From an uncultured Lentibacter sp. (GTDB lineage Bacteria; Pseudomonadota; Alphaproteobacteria; Rhodobacterales; Rhodobacteraceae), in contig CANMGT010000004.1 in NCBI GenBank assembly GCA_947497495.1, positions 173,730-237,729 on the forward strand: a DNA stretch of 64,000 bases, read 5' to 3'. A program made the position numbers and the translations under genes. The notes below the pieces were generated by a model that saw only the letters and a list, made by a program, of their open reading frames with translations, searched no databases and was not told the DNA's origin. How positions within the stretch are numbered: the first letter of the stretch is position 1; the number at the start of each line of letters is the position of its first letter. Of this stretch, positions 22,517 through 32,517 are shown one piece after another.

Positions 22517-23170
22517 ATGAAGTTCTTTGTAGACACCGCCGAAATCGACGAAATCGCCGAGCTGAATGATCTGGGCATGGTGGATGGCGTCACAACCAAC
22601 CCCTCGCTGATCATGAAGTCAGGCCGCGACATTTTGGAAGTCACCAAAGAGATCGCCGCAATGGTGAGCGGGCCTGTGAGCGCCGAAGTGGTGGCGCTTG
22701 ACGCGGACACGATGATCGCCGAGGGGCGCAAACTTGCCGCCATCGCCGACAACATCGCCGTCAAAGTGCCGCTCACATGGGCGGGCCTCAAGGCTTGCAA
22801 CACGCTGACAAACGAAGGCCACATGGTCAACGTGACGCTGTGCTTCTCGGCCAATCAGGCGCTGCTCGCCGCAAAAGCGGGCGCAACCTTCATCAGCCCG
22901 TTCATCGGGCGGCTTGACGACATCAACCTGGACGGTATCGAACTCATCGAAGATATCCGCACCGTCTACGACAATTACGGCTATGAAACGCAGATTCTTG
23001 CGGCCTCTATTCGCACCGTCAACCACGTGCTTGACTGCGCCCGCATCGGTGCCGATGTGATGACTGCGCCACCCAAAGTTATCAAGGCGATGGCCAACCA
23101 TGTTCTCACAGACAACGGCCTTGCGGCATTTATGTCCGATTGGGAAAAAACAGGTCAAAAAATCCTGTAA
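22517..23170 (+). CDS. Transaldolase / fructose-6-phosphate aldolase family, 217 aa
   Basis: [54 protein letters not shown]; real start ATG at 22517. Confidence 0.93.
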   Translation: MKFFVDTAEIDEIAELNDLGMVDGVTTNPSLIMKSGRDILEVTKEIAAMVSGPVSAEVVALDADTMIAEGRKLAAIADNIAVKVPLTWAGLKACNTLTNEGHMVNVTLCFSANQALLAAKAGATFISPFIGRLDDINLDGIELIEDIRTVYDNYGYETQILAASIRTVNHVLDCARIGADVMTAPPKVIKAMANHVLTDNGLAAFMSDWEKTGQKIL

Positions 23171-23206
23171 GTGTGCTATAAGGCGACAAAATATTAAGAG
23201 GCACGC

Positions 23207-23911
23207 ATGAGCAGCAAGCCACGCATCGAAGACACATTGCGCGAGAAAATCATTACGCAGCCTGACGTTATCTTGGACGATCAGGACCTTATGCGCGCCC
23301 TCATCGCCGCCAACGAGCGCACGATGGGCGGCAATATCGTTGATTTGCGCGGCATCGCGATGGAACGCCTTGAGGCCCGCCTTGACCGCTTGGAAGACAC
23401 GCACCGTAGCGTAATTGCCGCAGCTTACGAAAACCTCGCTGGAACCAACCAGGTGCACCGCGCGATTCTGCGCATGCTTGATCCGCACGAGTTTGAGCCA
23501 TTCCTGAAAGACTTGGACGGGCCGGTTGCGGAAATTCTGCGCGTCGATTGCGTGAAGCTAGTGCTTGAATCCGTCCAGAACGACAATGACCCAGCCGTGC
23601 AACGTCTGGGTGAAGTGCTCACAGTCGTTGAACCGGGCTACATCGAGGCCTACCTCAACGCAGGCACCACGCTTGAAGCGCGCCAGGTCACGCTGCGCCA
23701 AGTCGAAGAAGGCGCCGATGTCTACGGTGACAAGGCAAACTTCATCCGCTCGGAAGCCTGCCTCAAGCTCAACCTCGGCGAAGGCCGTTTGCCGGGCATG
23801 TTGCTCATGGGCGGCGAAGACCCGCACCAGTTTACGCCCCAACAAGGCACTGACTTGCTGTCGTTCTTTGCGGGTGTATTTGAAAGAGCCATGCGCCGCT
23901 GGTTGTCATGA
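23207..23911 (+). CDS. DUF484 family protein
   Basis: Upstream of xerC with ATGA overlap; N-terminal helix + GAF-like architecture typical of DUF484. Confidence 0.75.
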   Translation: MSSKPRIEDTLREKIITQPDVILDDQDLMRALIAANERTMGGNIVDLRGIAMERLEARLDRLEDTHRSVIAAAYENLAGTNQVHRAILRMLDPHEFEPFLKDLDGPVAEILRVDCVKLVLESVQNDNDPAVQRLGEVLTVVEPGYIEAYLNAGTTLEARQVTLRQVEEGADVYGDKANFIRSEACLKLNLGEGRLPGMLLMGGEDPHQFTPQQGTDLLSFFAGVFERAMRRWLS

Positions 23912-24852
23912 CCGCTGAAGCTGCGTTTGTATCCCCCGCCCTGCGCGATGCGGTGCAAACATGGCTAGACACCCGCCGCGCCTTGAAGGCCGCCTCGGAC
24001 AACACGGTTGAGGCCTACGCGCGCGATGTGCACGATTTTCTCGGTTTCTTCGCCAGTTACAAGGGCGGTGAAACCGGGCTTACCGCGCTCAAATCCCTCA
24101 CGATAACCGACGTGCGCGCATGGCTTGCCAGCCTGCGCGCCGAAGGGCTTGCCTCGCGTTCAATCGCCCGCAAACTCTCGGCCAACAAGAGCTTTTTTCG
24201 CTGGCTCGGCGAGCGTGAGGGCTTTGAAGCCACAGCGCTGCTCAACGCCCGTGCGCCCAAGTTTCAGGCCAAGTTGCCGCGCCCGCTTGCGCCCGACGCC
24301 GCCCGCGACGTGCTCCAAACCGTTGAACTTCAGTCAACGACGCCTTGGGTTGGCGCGCGCGACACGGCCGTCATCACCCTGCTCTACGGCTGCGGCCTGC
24401 GGATATCCGAAGCGCTCGGCCTGCAAATGTACGACGCCCCGCTGCCTGCCATTCTGCGCATCACGGGAAAGGGGGGCCGCGAGCGAGTCGTTCCCGTCAT
24501 CGACGCCGCGCGCGACGCTGTCGCAGCCTACCTCAAGCTCTGCCCCTTTGCCGGCCTTGAAGGCCCGCTCTTTCGCGGTGTGCGCGGCGGGAAGCTTAGC
24601 CCCCGCATCATCCAGAAAGTCATGCAAGACACGCGCCTACAACTTGGCTTGCCTTCCTCGGCCACGCCCCATGCCATGCGCCACAGCTTTGCCACGCACC
24701 TGCTCACAGCAGGCGGCGACTTGCGCGCCATCCAAGAGTTGCTTGGCCACGCGTCTCTTTCTACAACCCAAGCCTATACAGCCGTTGACGCCCAGCACCT
24801 GATGGATGTCTACGAAAAGTCACACCCGAAATCTGCGAGCAATGCCAAATGA
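23908..24852 (+). CDS. xerC: Tyrosine recombinase XerC
   Basis: Tyrosine recombinase catalytic set: GCGLRISEALGL, HAMRHSFATHLL, LGHASLSTTQAYT. Confidence 0.9.
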   Translation: MTAEAAFVSPALRDAVQTWLDTRRALKAASDNTVEAYARDVHDFLGFFASYKGGETGLTALKSLTITDVRAWLASLRAEGLASRSIARKLSANKSFFRWLGEREGFEATALLNARAPKFQAKLPRPLAPDAARDVLQTVELQSTTPWVGARDTAVITLLYGCGLRISEALGLQMYDAPLPAILRITGKGGRERVVPVIDAARDAVAAYLKLCPFAGLEGPLFRGVRGGKLSPRIIQKVMQDTRLQLGLPSSATPHAMRHSFATHLLTAGGDLRAIQELLGHASLSTTQAYTAVDAQHLMDVYEKSHPKSASNAK

Positions 24853-25544
24853 CAGCCCAAGTCAAAGCCCTCTCCGTTCACCTGCTGACAGCCACAGGCG
24901 CGGTCTTCGCAATGCTCGCCATGCTTGAAGCGATCGAAAAAGACTGGGCGATGATGTTCGTCTGGCTGATCGTCGCCTTCGCGGTTGATGGCGTCGATGG
25001 CCCGCTTGCGCGCCACTATCACGTCAAGCATTACGCACCGCAGTTTGACGGCGTGCTGCTTGATCTGATCATCGACTATCTCACCTATGTCTTTATCCCC
25101 GCCTATGCCCTTTATGCCTCTGGGCTCATGGACGGCTGGTCAGGCTGGGTGGCGATCATTGTCATCACTTTCGGCTCGGCCATGTATTTCGCCGACACGC
25201 GAATGAAGACCGCCGACAATTCCTTCGCAGGCTTCCCAGGCTGCTGGAACATGGTGGTGCTCGTGCTCTTCGCCCTCTCGCCGCCTTGGCAAACCTGCCT
25301 CGTGCTTGTAGCGGTTCTCACGGTGACAATGTTCGTTCCCGTCAAGTTCATCCACCCCGTCCGCACAGACCGCTGGCGCATCGTCTCGCTGCCCATGGCG
25401 CTGGTGTGGACAGTCTTCGCAGGCTTCGCCGCATGGGAAAGCTTTGATCCGATCCCGCTCGTCTTCTGGGGCCTGATGATCACCTCGATCTACCTGCTTG
25501 TTGCAGGCGCGGCGCAACAAGTGATGTATGGCAAAGACGGCTAA
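24849..25544 (+). CDS. pcs: Phosphatidylcholine synthase (CDP-alcohol phosphotransferase family)
   Basis: DGVDGPLARHYHVKHYAPQFDGVLLDLIID CDP-alcohol phosphotransferase signature in the Pcs context; multi-TM. Confidence 0.88.
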   Translation: MTAQVKALSVHLLTATGAVFAMLAMLEAIEKDWAMMFVWLIVAFAVDGVDGPLARHYHVKHYAPQFDGVLLDLIIDYLTYVFIPAYALYASGLMDGWSGWVAIIVITFGSAMYFADTRMKTADNSFAGFPGCWNMVVLVLFALSPPWQTCLVLVAVLTVTMFVPVKFIHPVRTDRWRIVSLPMALVWTVFAGFAAWESFDPIPLVFWGLMITSIYLLVAGAAQQVMYGKDG

Positions 25545-25990
25545 ATCAAAAGCCCTCCGGCCCCTTCATGTTTGAGCAACCAAACCTTTGTCTCAACTCC
25601 GCCCGTGCCTGAAAACCCGCCAAGGCTGCTGGCCCCCAAAACCCTATGACAGGGGATGATCACAGGGATCGGGTTGCCCCCGCAAGCCTGCCCTACGGCC
25701 TGCGCAGGCACGCCGAGGCGCTTGGAAATGTCGCCGTAGGTCAACGTCTCCCCAAACGGGATCGCGCTCATCACATCACAGACCGCGCGCTGGAAGTCCG
25801 AGCCTCGCACCCGCAACGGCAAGTCAAACGCCGTCAGCGTGCCCACATAGTAAGCCGTGATCTGACGTGCGGCCTCGTCGAGCAAATCGGAATGGTCTTC
25901 AAAGTCGCCGCCCCACTCTGCCCGCACAATCGCACCACCTTCCTCACTCAACGTAAACGGCCCTGTCGGGGTCTGAACGGTCAGATGCAT
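25541..25990 (-). CDS. ogt: Methylated-DNA--protein-cysteine S-methyltransferase
   Basis: VIIPCHRVLGASSLGGFSGTGGVETKVWLLKHEG active-site motif. Confidence 0.93.
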   Translation of the reverse strand: MHLTVQTPTGPFTLSEEGGAIVRAEWGGDFEDHSDLLDEAARQITAYYVGTLTAFDLPLRVRGSDFQRAVCDVMSAIPFGETLTYGDISKRLGVPAQAVGQACGGNPIPVIIPCHRVLGASSLGGFSGTGGVETKVWLLKHEGAGGLLI

Positions 25991-26003
25991 TATGCCTCCT
26001 TAA

Positions 26004-26049
26004 GCGCCTGTGAGCGCGGGGTGGGTGGTTGGGCGCCGCTCACAGGCGC
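26004..26049. repeat. Perfect 13-bp inverted repeat (GCGCCTGTGAGCG/CGCTCACAGGCGC) next to the ogt ribosome-binding site
   Basis: Direct reading: arms 26004-26016 and 26037-26049, 20-nt loop. Confidence 0.85.
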
Positions 26050-26067
26050 ATCTTTACAGGCTCTCAA

Positions 26068-26904
26068 TCAAAGCCGCGTTAACACAACCCCGCCGACAAT
26101 CAGCAAGGCTGCAAGGGCTTTGCCCCTGTCCATCCTGTCCTTAAAGAACAGCCATCCGATCAGAACCGCAAACAAAATCGACGTCTCGCGCAGCGCCGTC
26201 ACCAAAGCAATCGGCGCGACTGTCATGGCCCAAACCGCGATCGCATAGGCGCAATAAGACGCCGCCGCCGCCAAAGCGCCAATGCCCCAGTCCCTTCGGC
26301 TCGCGCGCATCCCCGCCGTGCCGCGCAACGCCAAAATCAACGGCGAGAACAGCAAAGCATCAAAAGCAAACAGCCAGCCGACATACATCACAGCGTTGCC
26401 CGCCTCGCGCGCCCCAAGCCCGTCAACCAGCGAATAGCCCGCCGTCATGCACGCCGAGCCAAGCGCCAAAGGCACCAGCTTTCGGCTCTCGCCATTGGTG
26501 AAAGCCCCGCGCGCCATCAGCGCAATGCCAAGGCCCAAAAGCACAATCGCGCCGTATTCCACGGGCTTGATCACATCGATCAGCAGCAAAGCCGACACAA
26601 GCGTAACAATCATCGGCGCCGCCCCGCGCGCGATCGGGTAGACGCGGCTCAAATCCCCCTGTTCATAGGCAAAGGCCAAGAACAGCTTATAGCCCGCGTG
26701 AAACACCCCCGACGCCGCCAGCCAAAGCCAGACCTCTCCCGCAGGCCAAGGCTGGGTCATGGCAATGCCAAACCCCGCCACGCCCTGCACCAAAGTGAGG
26801 ATAAACATAGAGGCAATTTTGGAAGCGCCCGTCTTGATGAGCGCGTTCCAGCTCGCATGCAAAAGTGCTGCACCAAGGACAGCCAGAAAGACCGTCAGGC
26901 TCAT
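26068..26904 (-). CDS. EamA/DMT family transporter
   Basis: Ten hydrophobic segments; paired EamA repeats (ALLHASWNALIKTGA; LREISILFAVLIGWLFFKDRM-type). Confidence 0.85.
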   Translation of the reverse strand: MSLTVFLAVLGAALLHASWNALIKTGASKIASMFILTLVQGVAGFGIAMTQPWPAGEVWLWLAASGVFHAGYKLFLAFAYEQGDLSRVYPIARGAAPMIVTLVSALLLIDVIKPVEYGAIVLLGLGIALMARGAFTNGESRKLVPLALGSACMTAGYSLVDGLGAREAGNAVMYVGWLFAFDALLFSPLILALRGTAGMRASRRDWGIGALAAAASYCAYAIAVWAMTVAPIALVTALRETSILFAVLIGWLFFKDRMDRGKALAALLIVGGVVLTRL

Positions 26905-26932
26905 ACCGAGCCTGCCTCAGCGCAGCAGCAGA

Positions 26933-29839
26933 TCAACCGAGCGCCTTGCTACACCGTGCGCAAGTGCCCGCGTGTTTATGCGTGCCCACGTCTGGCAAAA
27001 TCTTCCAGCAACGCTCGCACTTCTCGCCATCGGCCATTTCAAACTCGACACCGATGTCTTCGATCTCCGGCATGCGGAAGGCCTCGTCGGAAATTGGGTT
27101 GTCTGTGAGTTGCAAACCGGAGGTGATGCAGATGTCCTTGAACGGCACGCTCTTCAGCGCCTCCAGCATCTCGGCGTTGCGCACGTAAACGATCGGCGCC
27201 GCCTCAAGGCTGGCCCCGATAACCTTGTCAGCGCGCTGTACTTCAAGGGCCGCGTTTACCACACGGCGCGCGCGGCGCACGTGCGCCCACTTGGCGGCCA
27301 GAGGCTCGTCCAGCCAGTTGGCAGGCGTGTCGGGAATGTCTTGCAAGTGCACAGAGTTGTCCTCGCCCGGATAGCGCGAGAGCCAGACATCTTCCATCGT
27401 GAACACCAGAACAGGCGCGAGCCATGTTGTCAGACGCTCAAACAGCAGGTCCATAACCGTGCGGGCCGCCTTGGCGCGAAGCGTGTCGCCGTCGCAATAC
27501 AAAGCATCCTTGCGAATGTCGAAATAGAACGCCGACAGCTCAACCGTGCAGAAGTTGAAAACCGCCGAAAACACGCCCTGAAAGTCAAACGCGCGATAGC
27601 CCGTGCGCACTTGGTGATCAAGCTCCGCCAAGCGGTGCAGCACATAGCGCTCAAGCTCGGGCATCTCGGCTACATCAACGCGCTCTTCCTCTTTGAAGTG
27701 CGACAGCGCGCCAAGCATATAGCGCATCGTGTTGCGCAAACGGCGATAGCTATCGGCCACCCCTTTCAGGATCTCCGGGCCAATGCGCTGGTCAGCGGTG
27801 TAATCCGTCTGCGCCACCCAAAGCCGCAGGATATCAGCACCATATTGCTTAATAACCGTCTCTGGCACGATGGTGTTGCCGAGCGACTTCGACATCTTCA
27901 TGCCCTTCTCGTCCAGCGTAAACCCGTGCGTCACCACGTTCTTGTAAGGCGCGCGCCCCAAGGTTCCGCAGGCCTGCAACAATGATGAGTGGAACCAGCC
28001 GCGGTGTTGGTCGGTGCCTTCCATGTAAACGTCGGCAATGCCGTCAGGCGCGCCGTCAGCACGGTCACGCAAAACGAAAGCGTGGGTTGAGCCGGAGTCA
28101 AACCACACGTCGAGAACGTCAAACACCTGCTCCCACTCGTCAGCGTCATAATCGCCGCCCAAGAAGCGCTCTTTCGCGCCGTCCATATACCAGCAGTCAG
28201 CGCCCTCGGCCTCAAAGGCTTCGGCCACGCGGGCGTTCACCGCATCATCGCGCAGCAAAAAGCCCTCGTCAGTCGGCAACAGGCCCTTCTTCGTGAAGCA
28301 CGTCAGCGGAACACCCCAAGCGCGTTGGCGCGAGAGCACCCAGTCAGGCCGTGCTTCGATCATGGAGTAAAGGCGGTTGCGCCCCGTCTGCGGCGTCCAT
28401 TTCACCAGCTTGTCAATCGAGTTCAGCGCGCGCTCGCGAATGCTCTTGCCCATCGCGTCCTGTCCGTCGCCAACGGCCTTGTCCACGCTCGCAAACCACT
28501 GCGGCGTGTTGCGGTAGATGATCGGAGCTTTTGAGCGCCAAGAATGCGGATAGCTGTGTTTGATCTTGCCACGCGCCAGCAATCCGCCGACTTCGGCCAA
28601 CTTGTCGATCACGGCTTTGTTCGCGTCGCCCTCGCCGCCTTTGCGGTTGAGGATGTACTTGCCGCCAAAGAACGGCAGATCAGCGCGGAAACCGCCATCG
28701 TCCATGACGTTATAGGTGATGACTTGCTCCAGCATCCCCAAGTCGCGGTAGAGCTCGAATTCTTCCATCCCGTGAGATGGCGCGCAGTGCACAAAGCCCG
28801 TGCCTTCGGTGTCTGTCACAAATTCGGCTGCGCGGAAATCGCGAATGTCGTCCCACTCGCCATTGCTGCCCTCAACGCCGTTCAGCGGGTGCTTCAGGCT
28901 CAGGCCCGCAAGCTCGTCGGCAGCCACATCGCGCACACGTGTCCACATACCATCTTCAAAACGCGCACGTGCAAAGACATCAGCGGCCAAGTTGTCCGCC
29001 AACAGGAACTTCTCGCCAACGCTCGCCCAACACTCGTCAGGCGTGCCTGTGACTTCGTAAAGCCCGTAGGAGATGCTCTCGCCGTAAACCACGGCCTTGT
29101 TTGACGGCAGCGTCCAGGGTGTCGTCGTCCAGATGACGACCTTCGCACCGTCCAGCTCAGTGCCGCCAGCAACCTCAAACTTCACCCAAACCGTGAAGCT
29201 CTCTTTGTCGTGGTATTCCACTTCGGCCTCGGCCAAAGCTGTCTGTTCCACGGGGCTCCACATCACAGGCTTTGAGCCTTGGTAAAGCGTGCCGTTCATC
29301 AGGAACTTCATGAACTCTTCCGCGATCACCCGCTCGGCGTGAAAATCCATCGTGAGGTATGGGTCAGGCCAGTTGCCTGTGATGCCAAGGCGCTTGAACT
29401 CCTCGCGCTGGATGTCCACCCAGCCCTCGGCAAACTTGCGGCATTCCTGACGGAAATCAACGATGTTCACGTCGTCCTTGTTCTTGCCCTTCTTGCGGTA
29501 TTGCTCTTCGATCTTCCACTCGATGGGCAGCCCGTGACAGTCCCAGCCCGGCACATAGCGCGCGTCGTGGCCCATCATCTGATGAGAGCGCACGATCATG
29601 TCCTTGATCGTTTTGTTCAGCGCATGGCCGATGTGCAGATGCCCGTTCGCATAGGGCGGGCCGTCATGCAGGATAAACGGCTCGCGGCCTTCGCCCTTGG
29701 CGCGCAGCTGGTCGTAGATGCCCAGCTTCTCCCAGCGTTCAAGCCAAGCAGGCTCGCGTGTGGGCAGGCCCGCGCGCATCGGGAAATCGGTTTCAGGCAG
29801 GTTCAGCGTGGTCTTGTATTCAGGCGTATCGGCGCACAT
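26933..29839 (-). CDS. ileS: Isoleucyl-tRNA synthetase
   Basis: DGPPYANGHLHIGHALNK, KMSKSLGN, PGWDCHGLPIEWK, C-terminal CERCWK...CARC zinc site. Confidence 0.97.
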   Translation of the reverse strand: MCADTPEYKTTLNLPETDFPMRAGLPTREPAWLERWEKLGIYDQLRAKGEGREPFILHDGPPYANGHLHIGHALNKTIKDMIVRSHQMMGHDARYVPGWDCHGLPIEWKIEEQYRKKGKNKDDVNIVDFRQECRKFAEGWVDIQREEFKRLGITGNWPDPYLTMDFHAERVIAEEFMKFLMNGTLYQGSKPVMWSPVEQTALAEAEVEYHDKESFTVWVKFEVAGGTELDGAKVVIWTTTPWTLPSNKAVVYGESISYGLYEVTGTPDECWASVGEKFLLADNLAADVFARARFEDGMWTRVRDVAADELAGLSLKHPLNGVEGSNGEWDDIRDFRAAEFVTDTEGTGFVHCAPSHGMEEFELYRDLGMLEQVITYNVMDDGGFRADLPFFGGKYILNRKGGEGDANKAVIDKLAEVGGLLARGKIKHSYPHSWRSKAPIIYRNTPQWFASVDKAVGDGQDAMGKSIRERALNSIDKLVKWTPQTGRNRLYSMIEARPDWVLSRQRAWGVPLTCFTKKGLLPTDEGFLLRDDAVNARVAEAFEAEGADCWYMDGAKERFLGGDYDADEWEQVFDVLDVWFDSGSTHAFVLRDRADGAPDGIADVYMEGTDQHRGWFHSSLLQACGTLGRAPYKNVVTHGFTLDEKGMKMSKSLGNTIVPETVIKQYGADILRLWVAQTDYTADQRIGPEILKGVADSYRRLRNTMRYMLGALSHFKEEERVDVAEMPELERYVLHRLAELDHQVRTGYRAFDFQGVFSAVFNFCTVELSAFYFDIRKDALYCDGDTLRAKAARTVMDLLFERLTTWLAPVLVFTMEDVWLSRYPGEDNSVHLQDIPDTPANWLDEPLAAKWAHVRRARRVVNAALEVQRADKVIGASLEAAPIVYVRNAEMLEALKSVPFKDICITSGLQLTDNPISDEAFRMPEIEDIGVEFEMADGEKCERCWKILPDVGTHKHAGTCARCSKALG

Positions 29840-30117
29840 TTTTGGCGTCCTTCGGATCAGGTTTTGTCAATTTGTGAAGCGGTTCGGCGTGGGCTCCCCA
29901 AGCGCCTTATCCCGGCGGCTCGTTGTGTCAGAGCGCCGGGCATATAATTCGGATAATGAGCAGGTCGAGCCATGTCATGACTCGCGTTATAGGCCGAGTT
30001 TGTAGCGCGGTCCAGAGCGCTCACGCCCTGTCAAATAGCCGCGCAGCGCAGATGATGCAGCAGCTTGCATGGCCCGCGCGCATTTGCTAGCGACAGCGCA
30101 AGAAAAGGAGTCTTGTT

Positions 30118-30642
30118 ATGAAACTCAAATCCGGAATTTTGCTGCCCCTTGCCGCCCTTCTGGCGATCACGGCCTGCACTGAACAGGGCCAGAATGCGCG
30201 CCAGCAAAGCGCAAATGGCACGGCTGTCTCCGCCGCCGTATCACTGACGGCCCAAGGCAAAAAGCTAACGCAAATCGGCGCCTACCCCTCCAAAACCGAT
30301 CTGCGCCTCGGCACGCCCAACTTTGTGCAAGACAAAAAAGGAACCTGCCTTTACGAAAGCGCCGCTTTCACCGCCCAAAGCAGGTTCGGCAAGGCGATAA
30401 ACCTGCCCAGCTTCGGCAGAGCCTCACCAGATCTGACTGTGACATGCGAAATTGAAGGCAAGAGCTATTCCCAGACTGTTTCAGCCGTAAATCTGACACA
30501 GCTGGCCTACCAGTCACAGGCCGCGGGCCATGTGCTTTTCGGGTTCGGCATCGTCGGCGCAGCTGTCACAGCAGGCAAAGCCAGCGGGCGCGACAAGACA
30601 AAAGACATCTACGGATATCCGACGATCGTCACCTTCCAGTAG
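30118..30642 (+). CDS. Hypothetical lipoprotein
   Basis: Signal peptide with lipobox LAITAC; AGGAG upstream. Confidence 0.7.
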   Translation: MKLKSGILLPLAALLAITACTEQGQNARQQSANGTAVSAAVSLTAQGKKLTQIGAYPSKTDLRLGTPNFVQDKKGTCLYESAAFTAQSRFGKAINLPSFGRASPDLTVTCEIEGKSYSQTVSAVNLTQLAYQSQAAGHVLFGFGIVGAAVTAGKASGRDKTKDIYGYPTIVTFQ

Positions 30643-30658
30643 CCCGGTAGCGCGCGCC

Positions 30659-31138
30659 TCAAAACAACGCAATCGGCGGGCGCACCAGCATCAGCCAGAC
30701 AATGCCCATGACGGCAAAGAAGGCCGGAAAGCCGCAAGCAAACCAAACGCCAAACAAGCGGTTGTAGTCAGCTGGCAGGGCCTGCCCGCTGGCCGCCGCT
30801 TCTTTTGCGAGGTCACGCAGGCGGATTTGTATCCAGACAACAGGCAACCAGAAAAGCCCCGTGAACACATACAGCCCTAGCGACAGCACGATCCAGCCTT
30901 CGCTCAAAGGCCAGCCGGTTTCGCGCGCCAGAAGCACGCCTGTTATGGGCTGCACAATGGCGGCGGTTGCCGTAAACACCGTGTCGGCAACAACAACAAC
31001 GCTGGCCGTATGCGCCACCAACGCTGCCTGCCCCGTGCGGTGCGCCATCAGCATAAAAAACGCGATGCCAGCCCCCGTGCCCAGCAGCACGCAAGCGCCG
31101 ATAACATGCAGCCAACGCAGTATATCCACATACTCCAT
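30659..31138 (-). CDS. DUF2269 family membrane protein
   Basis: Four TM segments; YVDILRWLHVIGACVLLGTGAGIAFFM N-terminus. Confidence 0.75.
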   Translation of the reverse strand: MEYVDILRWLHVIGACVLLGTGAGIAFFMLMAHRTGQAALVAHTASVVVVADTVFTATAAIVQPITGVLLARETGWPLSEGWIVLSLGLYVFTGLFWLPVVWIQIRLRDLAKEAAASGQALPADYNRLFGVWFACGFPAFFAVMGIVWLMLVRPPIALF

Positions 31139-32433
31139 CAGCGTGTTTCCAACATCGGCAGAGCCACCAGTGCCAACATGATAGAGGGCAGGACTTTGAC
31201 AAGCGGGCCGAGCGGATCAAGCCAGAGCGCGGGCGTTACCACGCTTGCGCTGAGCAGGTAGAACACGCTCACCGCGATCATCCCCCACAGCGCCCTCTTG
31301 GCATGTCGGCGCATGAGCACGAGCAGCCCCAAGCCAACATCAACCAGCGCAAACAAAGCAACACTGGCCAGCGCCACGGGCTGCTCCCAGCCGGCCTGTG
31401 TCAACACCTTCGCCGCCTCTGAAAGCTGCCAAAGCCCGACCAGACCAGAAACCGTCCAGAACAAGGCCAAAACGGCGATGACGACAGGCATCAACAGCGC
31501 CATCCGCGCCGCCAGCCTGTCTTCGGGCCGCGCTTCCAGACTTTGCAGGGTATCTGCCAAACGGCCCATCGGTGCGGCACCCGTTGTGTTCCAAGCCGTC
31601 GCGTCGCCTGTCACGCCGTCTTTCAGCGTGGCCACCGCAGTGCTGCGCAAAGGCGAGCGCCAGCCAAGAAGCCCAAGCCCGTCAGCCAGCTTGGCGACAG
31701 GCCAAAGCAGCACTTTCGGCAAGGGCAGCGTAAGCCGCGCAGGCTTGAAGCCAAGCCAGCTCCGCAACGCGCGCAAAACCTCCCGCAGGGTCTGTGGCGT
31801 CTCTTCAACGAGGTCATAAGCGCCCTCAGGCACCTCTCCCTCAACGCTCGCTACAACAGCCGCCGCAACGTCAGCCAACGCAACCGTTTGCACAGGTGTT
31901 TTGCCCAGCGCCAAAGGCTGCACCCAAGGCACCGCCGCCAGTTGGCGCAACAACAGCGTGCCGCCATAAGCCGCCGAAGCGACGACCAGCCCGGGCCGCA
32001 AAATGACATGCCGGCAGCCGCTCTCCACAATCGCCGCATCACCACGTGCCTTTGAGCGCATAAACTCGGTGTTCGCCTCAGGCACCGCCCCCGTTGCTGA
32101 AATCTGAACAAGCCCGGTGCCAGAGCGAAGGCAAGCCTGCGCCAAGGCTTTCACGGCAAAATGATGCACAGCTTCCAAGTCGTCATCAGGCCCGTCTTGC
32201 AAAGCCCCCGCCGCATTGACAACCGCGTCAACACCCTCAAGCAGTGGCTGCCAGTCTTGCGGTTCAAGATAGTCCCGCATGTCGCCGATCACCCACTCAA
32301 AAGACGCGCCAAGCCGATGCGCAACGCTTGCATTGCGCCCGAAACCGAGCACCTCATGCCCCGCAGTTTGAAGCCGATGCACGACACCCGATCCTATCAG
32401 CCCGTAGGCGCCGAGACACAAAACTCTAGACAT
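31138..32433 (-). CDS. SDR-family NAD(P)-binding oxidoreductase fused to a DoxX-like membrane domain
   Basis: N-terminal VLCLGAYGLIGSGVVHRL Rossmann motif; C-terminal four-TM region; start MSRVLC at 32433. Confidence 0.8.
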   Translation of the reverse strand: MSRVLCLGAYGLIGSGVVHRLQTAGHEVLGFGRNASVAHRLGASFEWVIGDMRDYLEPQDWQPLLEGVDAVVNAAGALQDGPDDDLEAVHHFAVKALAQACLRSGTGLVQISATGAVPEANTEFMRSKARGDAAIVESGCRHVILRPGLVVASAAYGGTLLLRQLAAVPWVQPLALGKTPVQTVALADVAAAVVASVEGEVPEGAYDLVEETPQTLREVLRALRSWLGFKPARLTLPLPKVLLWPVAKLADGLGLLGWRSPLRSTAVATLKDGVTGDATAWNTTGAAPMGRLADTLQSLEARPEDRLAARMALLMPVVIAVLALFWTVSGLVGLWQLSEAAKVLTQAGWEQPVALASVALFALVDVGLGLLVLMRRHAKRALWGMIAVSVFYLLSASVVTPALWLDPLGPLVKVLPSIMLALVALPMLETR

Positions 32434-32517
32434 GCGACAGTTGCCCTTATTGCCATTTACCCCAGCATACTCAAAATGGCGGCATGCCCAACCACATTGC
32501 GCATTGAAAGGCTCAAT

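Noticed and set aside
22619-23488. 289-aa ORF on the - strand
   Set aside because: Antisense to the transaldolase/FSA and DUF484 genes, which have clear family matches
23908-24852. Tyrosine recombinase as marker of an integrated element
   Set aside because: Sequence and context (after a DUF484 gene) fit chromosomal xerC; no att sites, tRNA disruption or phage genes nearby
26759-27985. 408-aa ORF on the + strand
   Set aside because: Antisense to ileS and eamA; shadow-frame composition, no domain seen
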